DNA of 5,422 bases from Candidatus Dormiibacter sp. (GTDB taxonomy: Bacteria; Chloroflexota; Dormibacteria; UBA8260): assembly GCA_025450495.1 (NCBI GenBank), contig JANWHI010000011.1:1-5422 (forward strand). Reading direction: 5' to 3'. Positions 1 through 5,422 of the stretch are shown in pieces. The notes under the pieces are model-generated. The model ran no database searches and was not told where the DNA came from. It saw only the letters and a list, made by a program, of their open reading frames with translations. Numbering within the stretch: the first letter of the stretch is position 1; each line of letters begins with the position of its first letter. The position numbers and the translations under genes were made by a program.

Positions 1-757
1 AAGCGTCGCCGCGGCGGAGCAGGCCGGGCCGGAGGATGGCGTCGCCGACGTACAGCCCAGTGGCACCCGCGATCACGATGATGCTCAGCTCGAGCACACC
101 GTGGGGCACGATCAGCGACCAGAAGGCGAGGTCATAGCCACCCTGGTGCACCGCCGCGGCGATGGTGCCGAGCATCCACCCGTTGGCAGCGAGGATGAAC
201 GCGGTGGGCACACCCGCCAGCGCCCCACCGAGGAAGCAGACGGCGGCCACCTTGATGTTGTTGGTGATGATCACGGTGCCGAGCAACGGTGCATTCGGCA
301 GGCTGTTGACCTGGCCGCGGGCGAGCTGGTCGAAGCCCGAGGCGGGGATGAGCGAGGTGCGCAGGTCGGGGCGGAGGTCCACCGCCAGCCACCCGGCGAT
401 CGCCCCGCCGGCCAGCAGGGCGAGGCTCACCAGGACGTAGGGTCGGCGCGCCCTGAAGGTGCGCGGGATGCCGAGCAGGAAGCCGCGCACGAGGTCGTGC
501 GCGTGCACCGGCGGCGACCGGAACAGCATCGGGTGGGCGCGGGCGCAGAGGTTGTTGAGGAAGACTGTGATGTCCTGGTCGGGGAAGTCGCGGCGGGCGA
601 GGGCGAGGTCGCTGGCGGCGTCGCGGTACAGCGCCCCGAAGCGCTCGAGCTGGGACGCCGGGACGTCGCGGAGCCGGCCTCGGCGGCTGTGCCGGAGCAG
701 GGTCTCGAGCTCCTGCCAGCGCTCCCGGCGGTCGGCGATGAAGGAATCGACGGTCAT
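1..757 (-). CDS. SpoIIM/DUF95-family integral membrane protein (C-terminus cut by left edge)
   Basis: The frame starts at ATG 757-755 and stays open for 252 codons to the left edge, so the C-terminus is missing. It begins MTVDSFIADRRERWQELETL, a charged, probably cytoplasmic N-terminal region of about 100 residues that contains FLNNLCARAH (66-75). Hydrophobic segments follow at about 107-126, 167-190, 194-204 and 210-236. Two signatures typical of the stage II sporulation protein M (DUF95) family are visible: TNNIKVAAVCFLGG (165-178) and PHGVLELSIIVIAGATGL (218-235). Relatives usually have about 330 residues, so roughly 80 are off-window. The start overlaps the stop of the upstream RDD gene as ATGA, which suggests translational coupling. 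The family is named after a Bacillus protein needed for septal peptidoglycan dissolution during engulfment, but these homologues are widespread in non-sporulating bacteria. Sporulation should therefore not be inferred. The family assignment is firm and the function is unknown. Confidence 0.88.
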   Translation of the reverse strand, partial: MTVDSFIADRRERWQELETLLRHSRRGRLRDVPASQLERFGALYRDAASDLALARRDFPDQDITVFLNNLCARAHPMLFRSPPVHAHDLVRGFLLGIPRTFRARRPYVLVSLALLAGGAIAGWLAVDLRPDLRTSLIPASGFDQLARGQVNSLPNAPLLGTVIITNNIKVAAVCFLGGALAGVPTAFILAANGWMLGTIAAAVHQGGYDLAFWSLIVPHGVLELSIIVIAGATGLYVGDAILRPGLLRRGDA

Positions 758-1524
758 CGCGAGGCCCGGGCGCTGAGCTGGAGGTAGAGGCGCTCGAGGA
801 AGAGCTCCGGCGGCCACTGCCTCTCCGGGGCGCTCGCCGGCACCTGCATGCGGTCGAGCAGCCGGGTGCTCATGTCGCCGGCCAGCCGCGCTCGCAGCGG
901 GGGCGCCAGGCCGGGGCGGCTCAGGAAGGTGTGGACCGCCGCCAGCTCGCGGTCACCGAGACGGTCGACACCATCGATGGCCGGGCCGGCATCGGGGGTG
1001 CGAACCAGCAGTGGTGGCGGCGCCACCACCGCCGCGAAGGACTGGGTGGGGCGCACCCGGACCACCACGGTGCCGGCCAGGAAGTCACCGATGCGCCGCG
1101 AGTGCCGGTTGCAGAACATCACCACGACGCCGGCTCCGAGGAGCACGTCAACCAGGCGCGCGACGTTGCGGATGAAGAGCTGACCGGCGGTGGCCGCAGC
1201 GCCGGAGATGTCGAGCACCTGCAGATGACCCGCCGACTTGCCCGGGGTGCGGCCCCCGGTGACCATCTCGCACACCGTGAAGTAGCCCACGTACACGAGC
1301 AGCGCGACGCCGCCGATGGCGAGGGCGGCGACCGCCGCGTTGGCGGAGCTGCCGGCACCGGTGGCGCCGGCCAGGCCGACGCTGACCGCGAGGTTGACCA
1401 CGCCCACGATCAGCGTGTCGATGATCTGGGCGATGGTGCGGCTGCCCAGGCCGGCGACGTCGTAACCGATGCCGACGTTGTCCGACGTGCTGACCCTGAG
1501 CGTGTCGTGATGTGCGCCACTCAC
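754..1524 (-). CDS. RDD-family membrane protein
   Basis: This is a 256-residue protein read from GTG 1524-1522. That start has AAGGA (1536-1532) seven bases upstream. An in-frame GTG at 1563 would add 13 residues but has no good ribosome binding site. The RDD hallmarks are visible: Arg29 and Asp36 in GSRTIAQIIDTLIVG, GGRTPGKSAG (90-99) between membrane segments, RNVARLVD (119-126), and SRRIGDFLAGTVVVR (142-156). Hydrophobic segments lie at about 31-54, 63-87 and 125-138. The last 100 or so residues are soluble and rich in Arg and Leu (ELAAVHTFLSRPGLAPPLRARLAG), a tail I associate with RDD proteins encoded beside SpoIIM-family genes. Members have been linked to transport or ion tolerance in a few organisms, but no activity can be assigned here. 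The stop at 754-756 overlaps the start of the SpoIIM-family gene by four bases, so the two are almost certainly co-transcribed and may act together in the membrane. Confidence 0.9.
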   Translation of the reverse strand: MSGAHHDTLRVSTSDNVGIGYDVAGLGSRTIAQIIDTLIVGVVNLAVSVGLAGATGAGSSANAAVAALAIGGVALLVYVGYFTVCEMVTGGRTPGKSAGHLQVLDISGAAATAGQLFIRNVARLVDVLLGAGVVVMFCNRHSRRIGDFLAGTVVVRVRPTQSFAAVVAPPPLLVRTPDAGPAIDGVDRLGDRELAAVHTFLSRPGLAPPLRARLAGDMSTRLLDRMQVPASAPERQWPPELFLERLYLQLSARASR

Positions 1525-1554
1525 GCTGGCATCCTTGCACAGCCGCGAACCCCG

Positions 1555-1588
1555 GGCGGCCACGGCCGTGCGCCACCGCCGTTACCAT
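1555..1588 (+). promoter_or_regulatory. Possible promoter with overlapping palindrome, upstream of the biotin carrier gene
   Basis: TACCAT at 1583-1588 fits the TANNNT pattern of an actinobacterial -10 box and would place transcription start near 1595, about 29 bases before the biotin carrier ATG. No good -35 hexamer is visible. A perfect 10-bp palindrome, CACGGCCGTG (1561-1570), lies about where a -35 element would be and could be an operator. In DNA this GC-rich such palindromes also arise by chance. The same interval lies upstream of the divergent RDD gene, for which I see no clear promoter. Confidence 0.3.
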
Positions 1589-1612
1589 GCCGCTGTCCCA
1601 ACCCGCGACGAG

Positions 1613-1618
1613 AGGAGG
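1613..1618 (+). promoter_or_regulatory. Shine-Dalgarno site deciding the biotin carrier start
   Basis: AGGAGG lies five bases before ATG 1624-1626. The reading frame is open far upstream (from 931), so this strong site is what fixes the start. It leaves a 70-residue protein that begins exactly where a biotinyl domain should. Confidence 0.85.
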
Positions 1619-1623
1619 CAGGC

Positions 1624-1836
1624 ATGGCGGAGGTGAAGGCGGAGCTCGTCGGCAACCTCTGGAAGATCGTCACCCAGGTGGGTCAGCAGGTCGAGGAGGA
1701 CGACACGCTGATGATCCTCGAGTCGATGAAGATGGAGATCCCGATCACCTCGCCAGTCACCGGGATCGTCAAGGAGATCCTCGTCGCCGAGGGGGACGTC
1801 GTCCAAGAGGGCCAGACGGTCGCCATCGTGGGGTGA
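1624..1836 (+). CDS. Stand-alone biotin/lipoyl carrier protein (BCCP-like, TB7.3-type)
   Basis: This complete 70-residue protein is a single biotinyl domain. It carries the canonical attachment motif ESMKMEIP (33-40), where Lys36 is the predicted biotinylated residue. The second half of the domain (TGIVKEILVAEGDVVQEGQTVAIVG, read in two parts as 46-58 and 59-70) mirrors the first, as expected for the pseudo-twofold hammerhead fold. Family role: biotin ligase attaches biotin to the lysine, biotin carboxylase carboxylates it, and the carrier swings CO2 to a carboxyltransferase. Size and sequence resemble the roughly 71-residue TB7.3 (Rv3221c) of Mycobacterium. The long Pro/Ala-rich N-terminal linker of the E. 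coli AccB type is absent. An acyl-CoA carboxylase beta subunit lies 2.2 kb away on the other strand, and no biotin carboxylase is in view. A lipoyl role is unlikely, because MKM is the biotin-type motif. A strong ribosome binding site fixes the start, and a hairpin follows the stop. Confidence 0.93.
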   Translation: MAEVKAELVGNLWKIVTQVGQQVEEDDTLMILESMKMEIPITSPVTGIVKEILVAEGDVVQEGQTVAIVG

Positions 1837-1850
1837 CTGCGAGCGTCAGC

Positions 1851-1891
1851 GGCGGGGGAGCGAACGCGTGGCGTCCGGCTCCCCCGCCTTT
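1851..1891 (+). terminator. Probable intrinsic terminator after the biotin carrier gene
   Basis: A perfect 11-bp inverted repeat, GGCGGGGGAGC (1851-1861) with GCTCCCCCGCC (1878-1888), is followed by TTT (1889-1891). The 16-base loop can pair further (ACGC 1864-1867 with GCGT 1871-1874). It begins 14 bases after the biotin carrier stop and lies between two convergent genes. The T-run is short, as in many high-GC terminators. Read leftward, the same hairpin could help end transcripts of the propeller gene, but no T-run follows in that direction. Confidence 0.7.
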
Positions 1892-1908
1892 GGCTGCTCA
1901 GGGATTGG

Positions 1909-3930
1909 TCAGTGCTGGTGGCCGCGGTCTGCGGTGACGGTGGCCGTGTAGATCTCCTCGTCGTTGGCCTGCAGGCCGTTGGGCTCTGTCGCGGTGCAGA
2001 GCGCCGGTGGGTTGCCCGGACCGGTGGCACTGCCGGGGCAGACGAAGAGGTCGATGTTGCGCGTGTCCGACCAGATCGGATGGATGTCGTTGACGGCGGT
2101 CAGGCCGACGTAGTCGCCGTAGAACTGGCCACCCTTGGGGCCCTCGAACTGTGTCGGTGCCGGCATCGAGCTGCTGGTGACACGCTGCTGGCCGAAGCGC
2201 GCCAGGTTCTCGCTGGTCGAGAGGCTGAAGTCGGAGGAGCCGTTGAACTCGTCCTTGCCGTACTGGCGGTCGTAGTAGTCGACGGCAAACGTGCCGTTCT
2301 TGGTGAAGGCGGTCCACTGCCAGTACTGGTCGGTCCCGTTCTGGTTCTCACCCTGGGTGACCAGGGTCTCGGTACGGGGAGCGGTGGTGGTACCGGTGAA
2401 GGTCGCGCCGCCGTCTTTCGACACGCTCACCAGGATCTTGTTGTTGCACGCTCCGGCCGTCTTGACGCCGGTGTACGTGTCCTGCCCATCAGCCGCGAAC
2501 CCCGTCGGGACGCATCCGTTGCTCTCGTTGGAGTCCTTGTTGATGTACGAGCCGAACGTCACCACCACCTGGTTGGCGTTGGTCGGGTTGACCTGGCCCG
2601 AGGAGTAGTTGGTGGCACGGAACACCGAGACAGTCGAGCTGCCCTTCTCGGGCACGCAGGCGCGGCCGTTGTCGGCCCCAGCGCCCTGGTAGGTGTTGCA
2701 GTCGGGAAGGTCGTAGTAGTCGCTCACCTTCACCGGAGCGCTGAAGGAGGCACCGCCGTCGGTGGACTTGGAGAGCAGGATCTGATTGCGGTTGTCAGCG
2801 CCGGTGACGGGGTTGTTGAAGTTGTTGTAGGTGACGTAGAGCGCACCGTCCCTGCCGGTGAAGGGCTGGGAGAACTGGTTCTCGTTGCAGGTACCGTTCG
2901 GGGTACCCGCCCCGTATGTGACCGTGCAGAGAGCGCTGGTGCTGCTGACCAGGACGCGGGGGCTGAAGGTCTGCCCGTAGTCGCTGGAGTGAGACTCGTA
3001 GATGTACGCGCTCCCGTCGGCGGCAAACTCGGTCCAAGTCACGTAGACGCGGTCACGGAAGGGGCTGCTCACGCTGTTGTCGACGGTCAGCAGCTCCTTG
3101 TCCTCGAATGGCGCGCCGGTGCCCGTCGGGTCGAAGCCGAATGTCACCTGGTGACCCGGGAAGTTCCACGACGCTCCGCCGTTGCCCGTCGACCGGAACA
3201 CGGCAAAGGTGCTCGACTGGTCGGGGTTGTTGGTCAGGCCGCCGTCGCCGCGGTTGAACAGCTGGCACGCGAGGTAGGCGTTCCCCCTGGTGTCCCATGC
3301 CACCGAGGTGTCGCCGCCACCCTGCCAGTACTGGCGGGCGACGCCGCCGAAGCTGGTGCCGCGAGTGAAGCCGTTGGGCGTCGTCGCGTTGTTCCAGGTG
3401 CGACCGTTGTCGGTGGAGTACGAGGTACCGCAGGTACCGTCACCGCGCACGTAGTCGTTGTTGCTGGCCACCAGCTGGTTGGGCTGGAACGGGTTGGCGG
3501 CGATCGACGTCTCGTTGTTGGCCTGGCCGCGACCCTGCAGGTCGGCGTCAGTGATGTTCAGGCAGTTCACGTTGACCTTGACGTTGTCGCCCTTCCTGGC
3601 CGCGCACTGCCCGGAGCCCGAGGGGAAATCGTTGCCCAGCGAGCTGGAGCCGCCGCCACTGCCGCTGTAGGTGGCAGGGGTGCCATTGGGCGCGCCGTCG
3701 GTGCCGCCGCCATTGTCGCCGCCGCCGCCGCCGACCACCGCCGAGTGCGTGGACGACCCTGACGAGGGCCCGATGACGGCGTACAGAGCGCTCGAGATCA
3801 GCCGTTGCTGGATCTTGTTGAGGCTCTGGAAGCCATGCGCCTGCGCCTGGATGGGCCCGGTTCGCAGGGCCAGGGAGCCCGCCGCCAGTGCGCTGACCAG
3901 GAACACGAGGACCGCGATGCGTCGCTTCAT
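1909..3930 (-). CDS. Exported sialidase-like beta-propeller protein with Asp boxes
   Basis: This 673-residue protein starts at ATG 3930-3928, eight bases after GGGAGGGG. An earlier in-frame TTG at 3951 would put that binding site inside the gene. A Sec-type signal peptide is visible: MKRR, a hydrophobic stretch at 5-23, and a likely cleavage after AQA at about 31. No lipobox is seen. A Gly/Ser-rich linker (about 66-97) precedes the folded part, which opens with ETSIAANPFQPNQLVASNNDY. BNR/Asp-box motifs (SxDxGxTW-like) occur at 172-179, about 247-255 (degenerate), 315-322, 389-396 and 504-511. FAVDYYDRQY (548-557) and GDYVGL...WSDTR (605-624) resemble strands of sialidase-superfamily propellers. 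Twelve cysteines fit an exported, disulfide-bonded protein. I find no RIP motif of classical sialidases, so true sialidase activity is doubtful. Binding to or hydrolysis of another glycan, or a structural role, is equally possible. The gene has its own promoter and converges on the biotin carrier gene. Confidence 0.85.
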   Translation of the reverse strand: MKRRIAVLVFLVSALAAGSLALRTGPIQAQAHGFQSLNKIQQRLISSALYAVIGPSSGSSTHSAVVGGGGGDNGGGTDGAPNGTPATYSGSGGGSSSLGNDFPSGSGQCAARKGDNVKVNVNCLNITDADLQGRGQANNETSIAANPFQPNQLVASNNDYVRGDGTCGTSYSTDNGRTWNNATTPNGFTRGTSFGGVARQYWQGGGDTSVAWDTRGNAYLACQLFNRGDGGLTNNPDQSSTFAVFRSTGNGGASWNFPGHQVTFGFDPTGTGAPFEDKELLTVDNSVSSPFRDRVYVTWTEFAADGSAYIYESHSSDYGQTFSPRVLVSSTSALCTVTYGAGTPNGTCNENQFSQPFTGRDGALYVTYNNFNNPVTGADNRNQILLSKSTDGGASFSAPVKVSDYYDLPDCNTYQGAGADNGRACVPEKGSSTVSVFRATNYSSGQVNPTNANQVVVTFGSYINKDSNESNGCVPTGFAADGQDTYTGVKTAGACNNKILVSVSKDGGATFTGTTTAPRTETLVTQGENQNGTDQYWQWTAFTKNGTFAVDYYDRQYGKDEFNGSSDFSLSTSENLARFGQQRVTSSSMPAPTQFEGPKGGQFYGDYVGLTAVNDIHPIWSDTRNIDLFVCPGSATGPGNPPALCTATEPNGLQANDEEIYTATVTADRGHQH
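3718..3732 (+). repeat. Five-copy GCC trinucleotide repeat (Gly tract in the propeller gene)
   Basis: GCC is repeated five times in tandem. On the minus strand it reads as GGC codons for the Gly tract of the VVGGGGGDNGGG linker (about residues 65-76 of the exported protein). Slippage here would change linker length by whole residues without shifting the frame. Confidence 0.6.
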
Positions 3931-3933
3931 TTG

Positions 3934-3945
3934 AGAAGCCCCTCC
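3934..3945 (-). promoter_or_regulatory. Shine-Dalgarno region deciding the propeller gene start
   Basis: On the minus strand GGGAGGGG (about 3946-3939) precedes ATG 3930 by eight bases (CTTCTCAA). This favours MKRRIAVL as the true N-terminus, which is also the textbook beginning of a signal peptide. The upstream TTG/ATG codons lie before or within this site. Confidence 0.7.
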
Positions 3946-3974
3946 CATCAATCACGCCGAACAGAGCGTGCGAG

Positions 3975-4003
3975 AGACTAGCACTCACGGTTCCGGGCTT
4001 CAA
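3975..4003 (-). promoter_or_regulatory. Housekeeping-type promoter of the propeller gene
   Basis: On the minus strand a -35 box TTGAAG (4003-3998) is followed by a 17-bp spacer and a -10 box TAGTCT (3980-3975). TGC directly precedes the -10, giving an extended TGN motif. Predicted transcription start is near 3968, which leaves a leader of about 38 bases that holds the Shine-Dalgarno site. A small inverted repeat (CCGGG/CCCGG around the TTGAAG) overlaps the -35 and could affect regulator binding. This lies in the 104-bp gap after the carboxyltransferase stop, so the propeller gene need not depend on read-through. The rest of the gap holds only a weak 5-bp hairpin (4013-4031) just after the carboxyltransferase stop, without a T-run. 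Confidence 0.65.
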
Positions 4004-4034
4004 CCCCGGTGTCGCGCACGATCCCGGCGCGTGG

Positions 4035-5422
4035 CTAGACCGGCGGCACTCCGTGCTTGCGCCAGGGACGCTCGAGGTGCTTGGTCGCTGCGCTCTCCAG
4101 CGCGTTGCAGATCACCCGGCGGGTCTCGGCCGGGTCGATGATGTCGTCGACCATGGCCCAGCTCGCCGCCACGTAGGGGTCGATGGACTGGCGCACGGTC
4201 TCGACCAGCTTGGCCCGCTCGGCGACCGGGTCCTCGGCTGTGGCGATCTGCTTGGTGAAGATGAGGTCCACGGCGCCCTCGGGCCCCATCACCGAGATCT
4301 CAGCACCAGGCCAGGCCACGATGGTGTCGGGCTGGTAGCCGCGCCCGCACATCACGTAGTACCCGGCGCCGTACGCCTTGCGCAGCACCACCGTCACCTT
4401 GGGGACGGTGGCCTCGCTGACCGCGTAGAGCATCTTGGCGCCGTGGCGGATGATGCCCTGCCTCTCGACGTCGGGGCCGACGATGAAGCCGGGGACGTCC
4501 TGCAGGAAGAGCAGCGGCACGTTGAACGCGTCACAGAGCGTGACGAAGCGGGCCGCCTTGTCGGCGGCGTCGTTGTCGAGCGCGCCCCCCTTGTGCATCG
4601 GCTGGCTGGCCACGACGCCGCAGCTGCGGCCGTCGAAGCGCGCCAGGGCGGTGATGATGTTCCTCGCGAACGTCGGCTTGATCTCGAAGACATGGCCGTC
4701 ATCCGCCAGCCGCCTGACCACCTTGCGCATGTCGTACGCCGCCCGCGGCGAGGTCGGCACCAGCTTGGCGAGGTCCTCGACGCGACGGTCGCGCGGGTCC
4801 TCGCCGGCGCGGCGCGGCGGGCTCTCGCCGTTGTGGGACGGAAGGAACGAGAGGAATTCGCGGACGGTGCTGATGCACTCGCGGTCGTCGGCCACCTCGA
4901 TGTCGCCGACGCCGCTGACGTAGCAGTGCACCTGGCTGCCACCCATGTCGTGGTCGGTGGTCTCCTCGCCGGTGGCCGCCTTCACCAACCGCGCGCCGCC
5001 CAGTGACATGCTGCTGGTGTCCTTGACCATCGGCACGAAATCGGCAAGTCCCGGGATGTACGCGGTGCCCGCGGCGCAGGGCCCGAGCATCGCCGCCACC
5101 ATGGGCACCACCCCGCTCATCTGCACCTGCTCGTAGAAGAGCGCGCCGCTGCCTGCGAAGGTGCTGCCCGCGGCCTCCTGGATGCGTGCCCCGGCGGAGT
5201 CCAGCAGCCACACCATCGGCAGCCGGTTGAGCAACGCCTTGCCGCGCAGGCGTGCCACCTTCTGCTCACCGATCATGCCCATCGACCCGGCCATCACCGT
5301 GAAGTCGTAGGCCGCGCAGTACACGCGCCGTCCGTCGACCAGGCCTTCGCCGGTGACCACCCCGTCGGCGGGGGTTCGATCCGGGTCCGTCTGCGCAACG
5401 TGCATCGAGTGCTGGTGCGCCA
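4035..5422 (-). CDS. Acyl-CoA carboxylase carboxyltransferase (beta) subunit, N-terminus cut by right edge
   Basis: The frame is open to the right edge. The first in-window ATG (5405) is preceded by in-frame codons (AHQHS) and leaves only 13 residues before DGVVTGEG, where propionyl- and methylcrotonyl-CoA carboxylase beta subunits have about 80. That Met is therefore probably internal and the gene starts off-window. Numbering from it, the N-terminal half has GSMGMIGEQKVAR (40-52), DSAGARIQEA (69-78) and the oxyanion-hole segment GPCAAGTAY (108-116). The C-terminal half has YDMRKVV (224-230), DVPGFIVG (303-310), GIIRHGAKMLYA (317-328), RKAYGAGYYVM (342-352) and WPGAEISVMG (365-374). The family transfers carboxyl from carboxybiotin to an acyl-CoA, giving malonyl-, methylmalonyl- or methylglutaconyl-CoA. 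The sequence mixes PCC-like and MCC-like features, so I do not name the substrate. The biotin carrier at 1624-1836 is a possible partner. The stop is TAG at 4037-4035. Confidence 0.92.
   Translation of the reverse strand, partial: AHQHSMHVAQTDPDRTPADGVVTGEGLVDGRRVYCAAYDFTVMAGSMGMIGEQKVARLRGKALLNRLPMVWLLDSAGARIQEAAGSTFAGSGALFYEQVQMSGVVPMVAAMLGPCAAGTAYIPGLADFVPMVKDTSSMSLGGARLVKAATGEETTDHDMGGSQVHCYVSGVGDIEVADDRECISTVREFLSFLPSHNGESPPRRAGEDPRDRRVEDLAKLVPTSPRAAYDMRKVVRRLADDGHVFEIKPTFARNIITALARFDGRSCGVVASQPMHKGGALDNDAADKAARFVTLCDAFNVPLLFLQDVPGFIVGPDVERQGIIRHGAKMLYAVSEATVPKVTVVLRKAYGAGYYVMCGRGYQPDTIVAWPGAEISVMGPEGAVDLIFTKQIATAEDPVAERAKLVETVRQSIDPYVAASWAMVDDIIDPAETRRVICNALESAATKHLERPWRKHGVPPV

Noticed and set aside
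101..787. A 228-codon plus-strand open frame over the SpoIIM-family gene
   Set aside because: The minus-strand frame encodes clear family signatures (TNNI...GG and PHGVLE) and membrane segments. The plus-strand product is Glu/Gly/Arg/Val-rich shadow sequence.
931..1623. N-terminal extension of the biotin carrier frame back to position 931
   Set aside because: The extension lies antisense to the RDD gene and is His/Asp/Gly-rich without domain features. The AGGAGG site five bases before ATG 1624 and the normal domain length fix the start there.
1912..3762. A 616-codon open frame on the plus strand, antisense to the exported propeller gene
   Set aside because: Its product is Val/Gly/Ala-rich with no recognisable domain, while the opposite strand has a signal peptide, Asp boxes and a ribosome binding site. 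Long antisense frames are expected where third positions are G or C.
3992..4010. tRNA T-arm-like sequence (CCGGG, CTTCAAC loop, CCCGG), possibly a tRNA or attachment site remnant
   Set aside because: The loop is not TTCRANY in register with a 5-bp stem, and no anticodon arm, acceptor stem or CCA end is found nearby. The repeat is better read as overlapping the -35 region.
4013..4031. CGCGC/GCGCG hairpin just after the carboxyltransferase stop as a terminator
   Set aside because: The stem is only 5 bp of GC repeats with a 9-base loop and no T-run, so it is too weak to call.
4053..5006. A 317-codon plus-strand open frame, antisense to the carboxyltransferase
   Set aside because: Composition is Val/His/Asp/Arg-biased low-complexity shadow sequence, and the minus strand carries the full set of carboxyltransferase motifs.

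Overview
The window is high-GC bacterial DNA with strong G/C preference at third codon positions, GTG as well as ATG starts, and purine-rich Shine-Dalgarno sites. A stand-alone TB7.3-like biotin carrier and a coupled RDD/SpoIIM-family pair both fit an actinobacterium-like lineage. A related high-GC phylum such as Dormibacterota or Chloroflexota cannot be excluded. No RNA gene, mobile element, CRISPR array or origin is visible.

Layout, left to right. (1) Positions 1-757, minus strand: a SpoIIM/DUF95-family membrane protein whose C-terminus is cut off by the left edge. (2) Positions 754-1524, minus strand: an RDD-family membrane protein whose stop overlaps the SpoIIM start as ATGA, so the two form a translationally coupled pair transcribed leftward. 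(3) A divergent region of about 100 bp carries a possible -10 box and a palindrome. (4) Positions 1624-1836, plus strand: a complete 70-residue biotin carrier protein with the ESMKMEIP site, followed by a hairpin with an 11-bp stem. (5) Positions 1909-3930, minus strand: a large exported beta-propeller protein with sialidase-type Asp boxes, preceded by the best promoter in the window (TTGAAG, 17 bp, TAGTCT). (6) Positions 4035-5422, minus strand: an acyl-CoA carboxylase carboxyltransferase (beta) subunit, with its N-terminus cut off by the right edge.

The biotin carrier and the carboxyltransferase are two of the three activities of a biotin-dependent acyl-CoA carboxylase. They lie within 2.2 kb of each other, but on opposite strands and separated by the exported protein. 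The biotin carboxylase is not in the window. A shared enzyme is plausible but unproven. The propeller protein has its own promoter and probably does an unrelated extracytoplasmic job. The RDD/SpoIIM pair is a common membrane-protein couple, often found near MoxR/DUF58 genes, whose molecular function is not established. I see no convincing new multi-gene system. The points most worth a second look are the unusual carboxyltransferase active-site sequence, the propeller protein that keeps Asp boxes but lacks a visible sialidase RIP motif, and its strong promoter.
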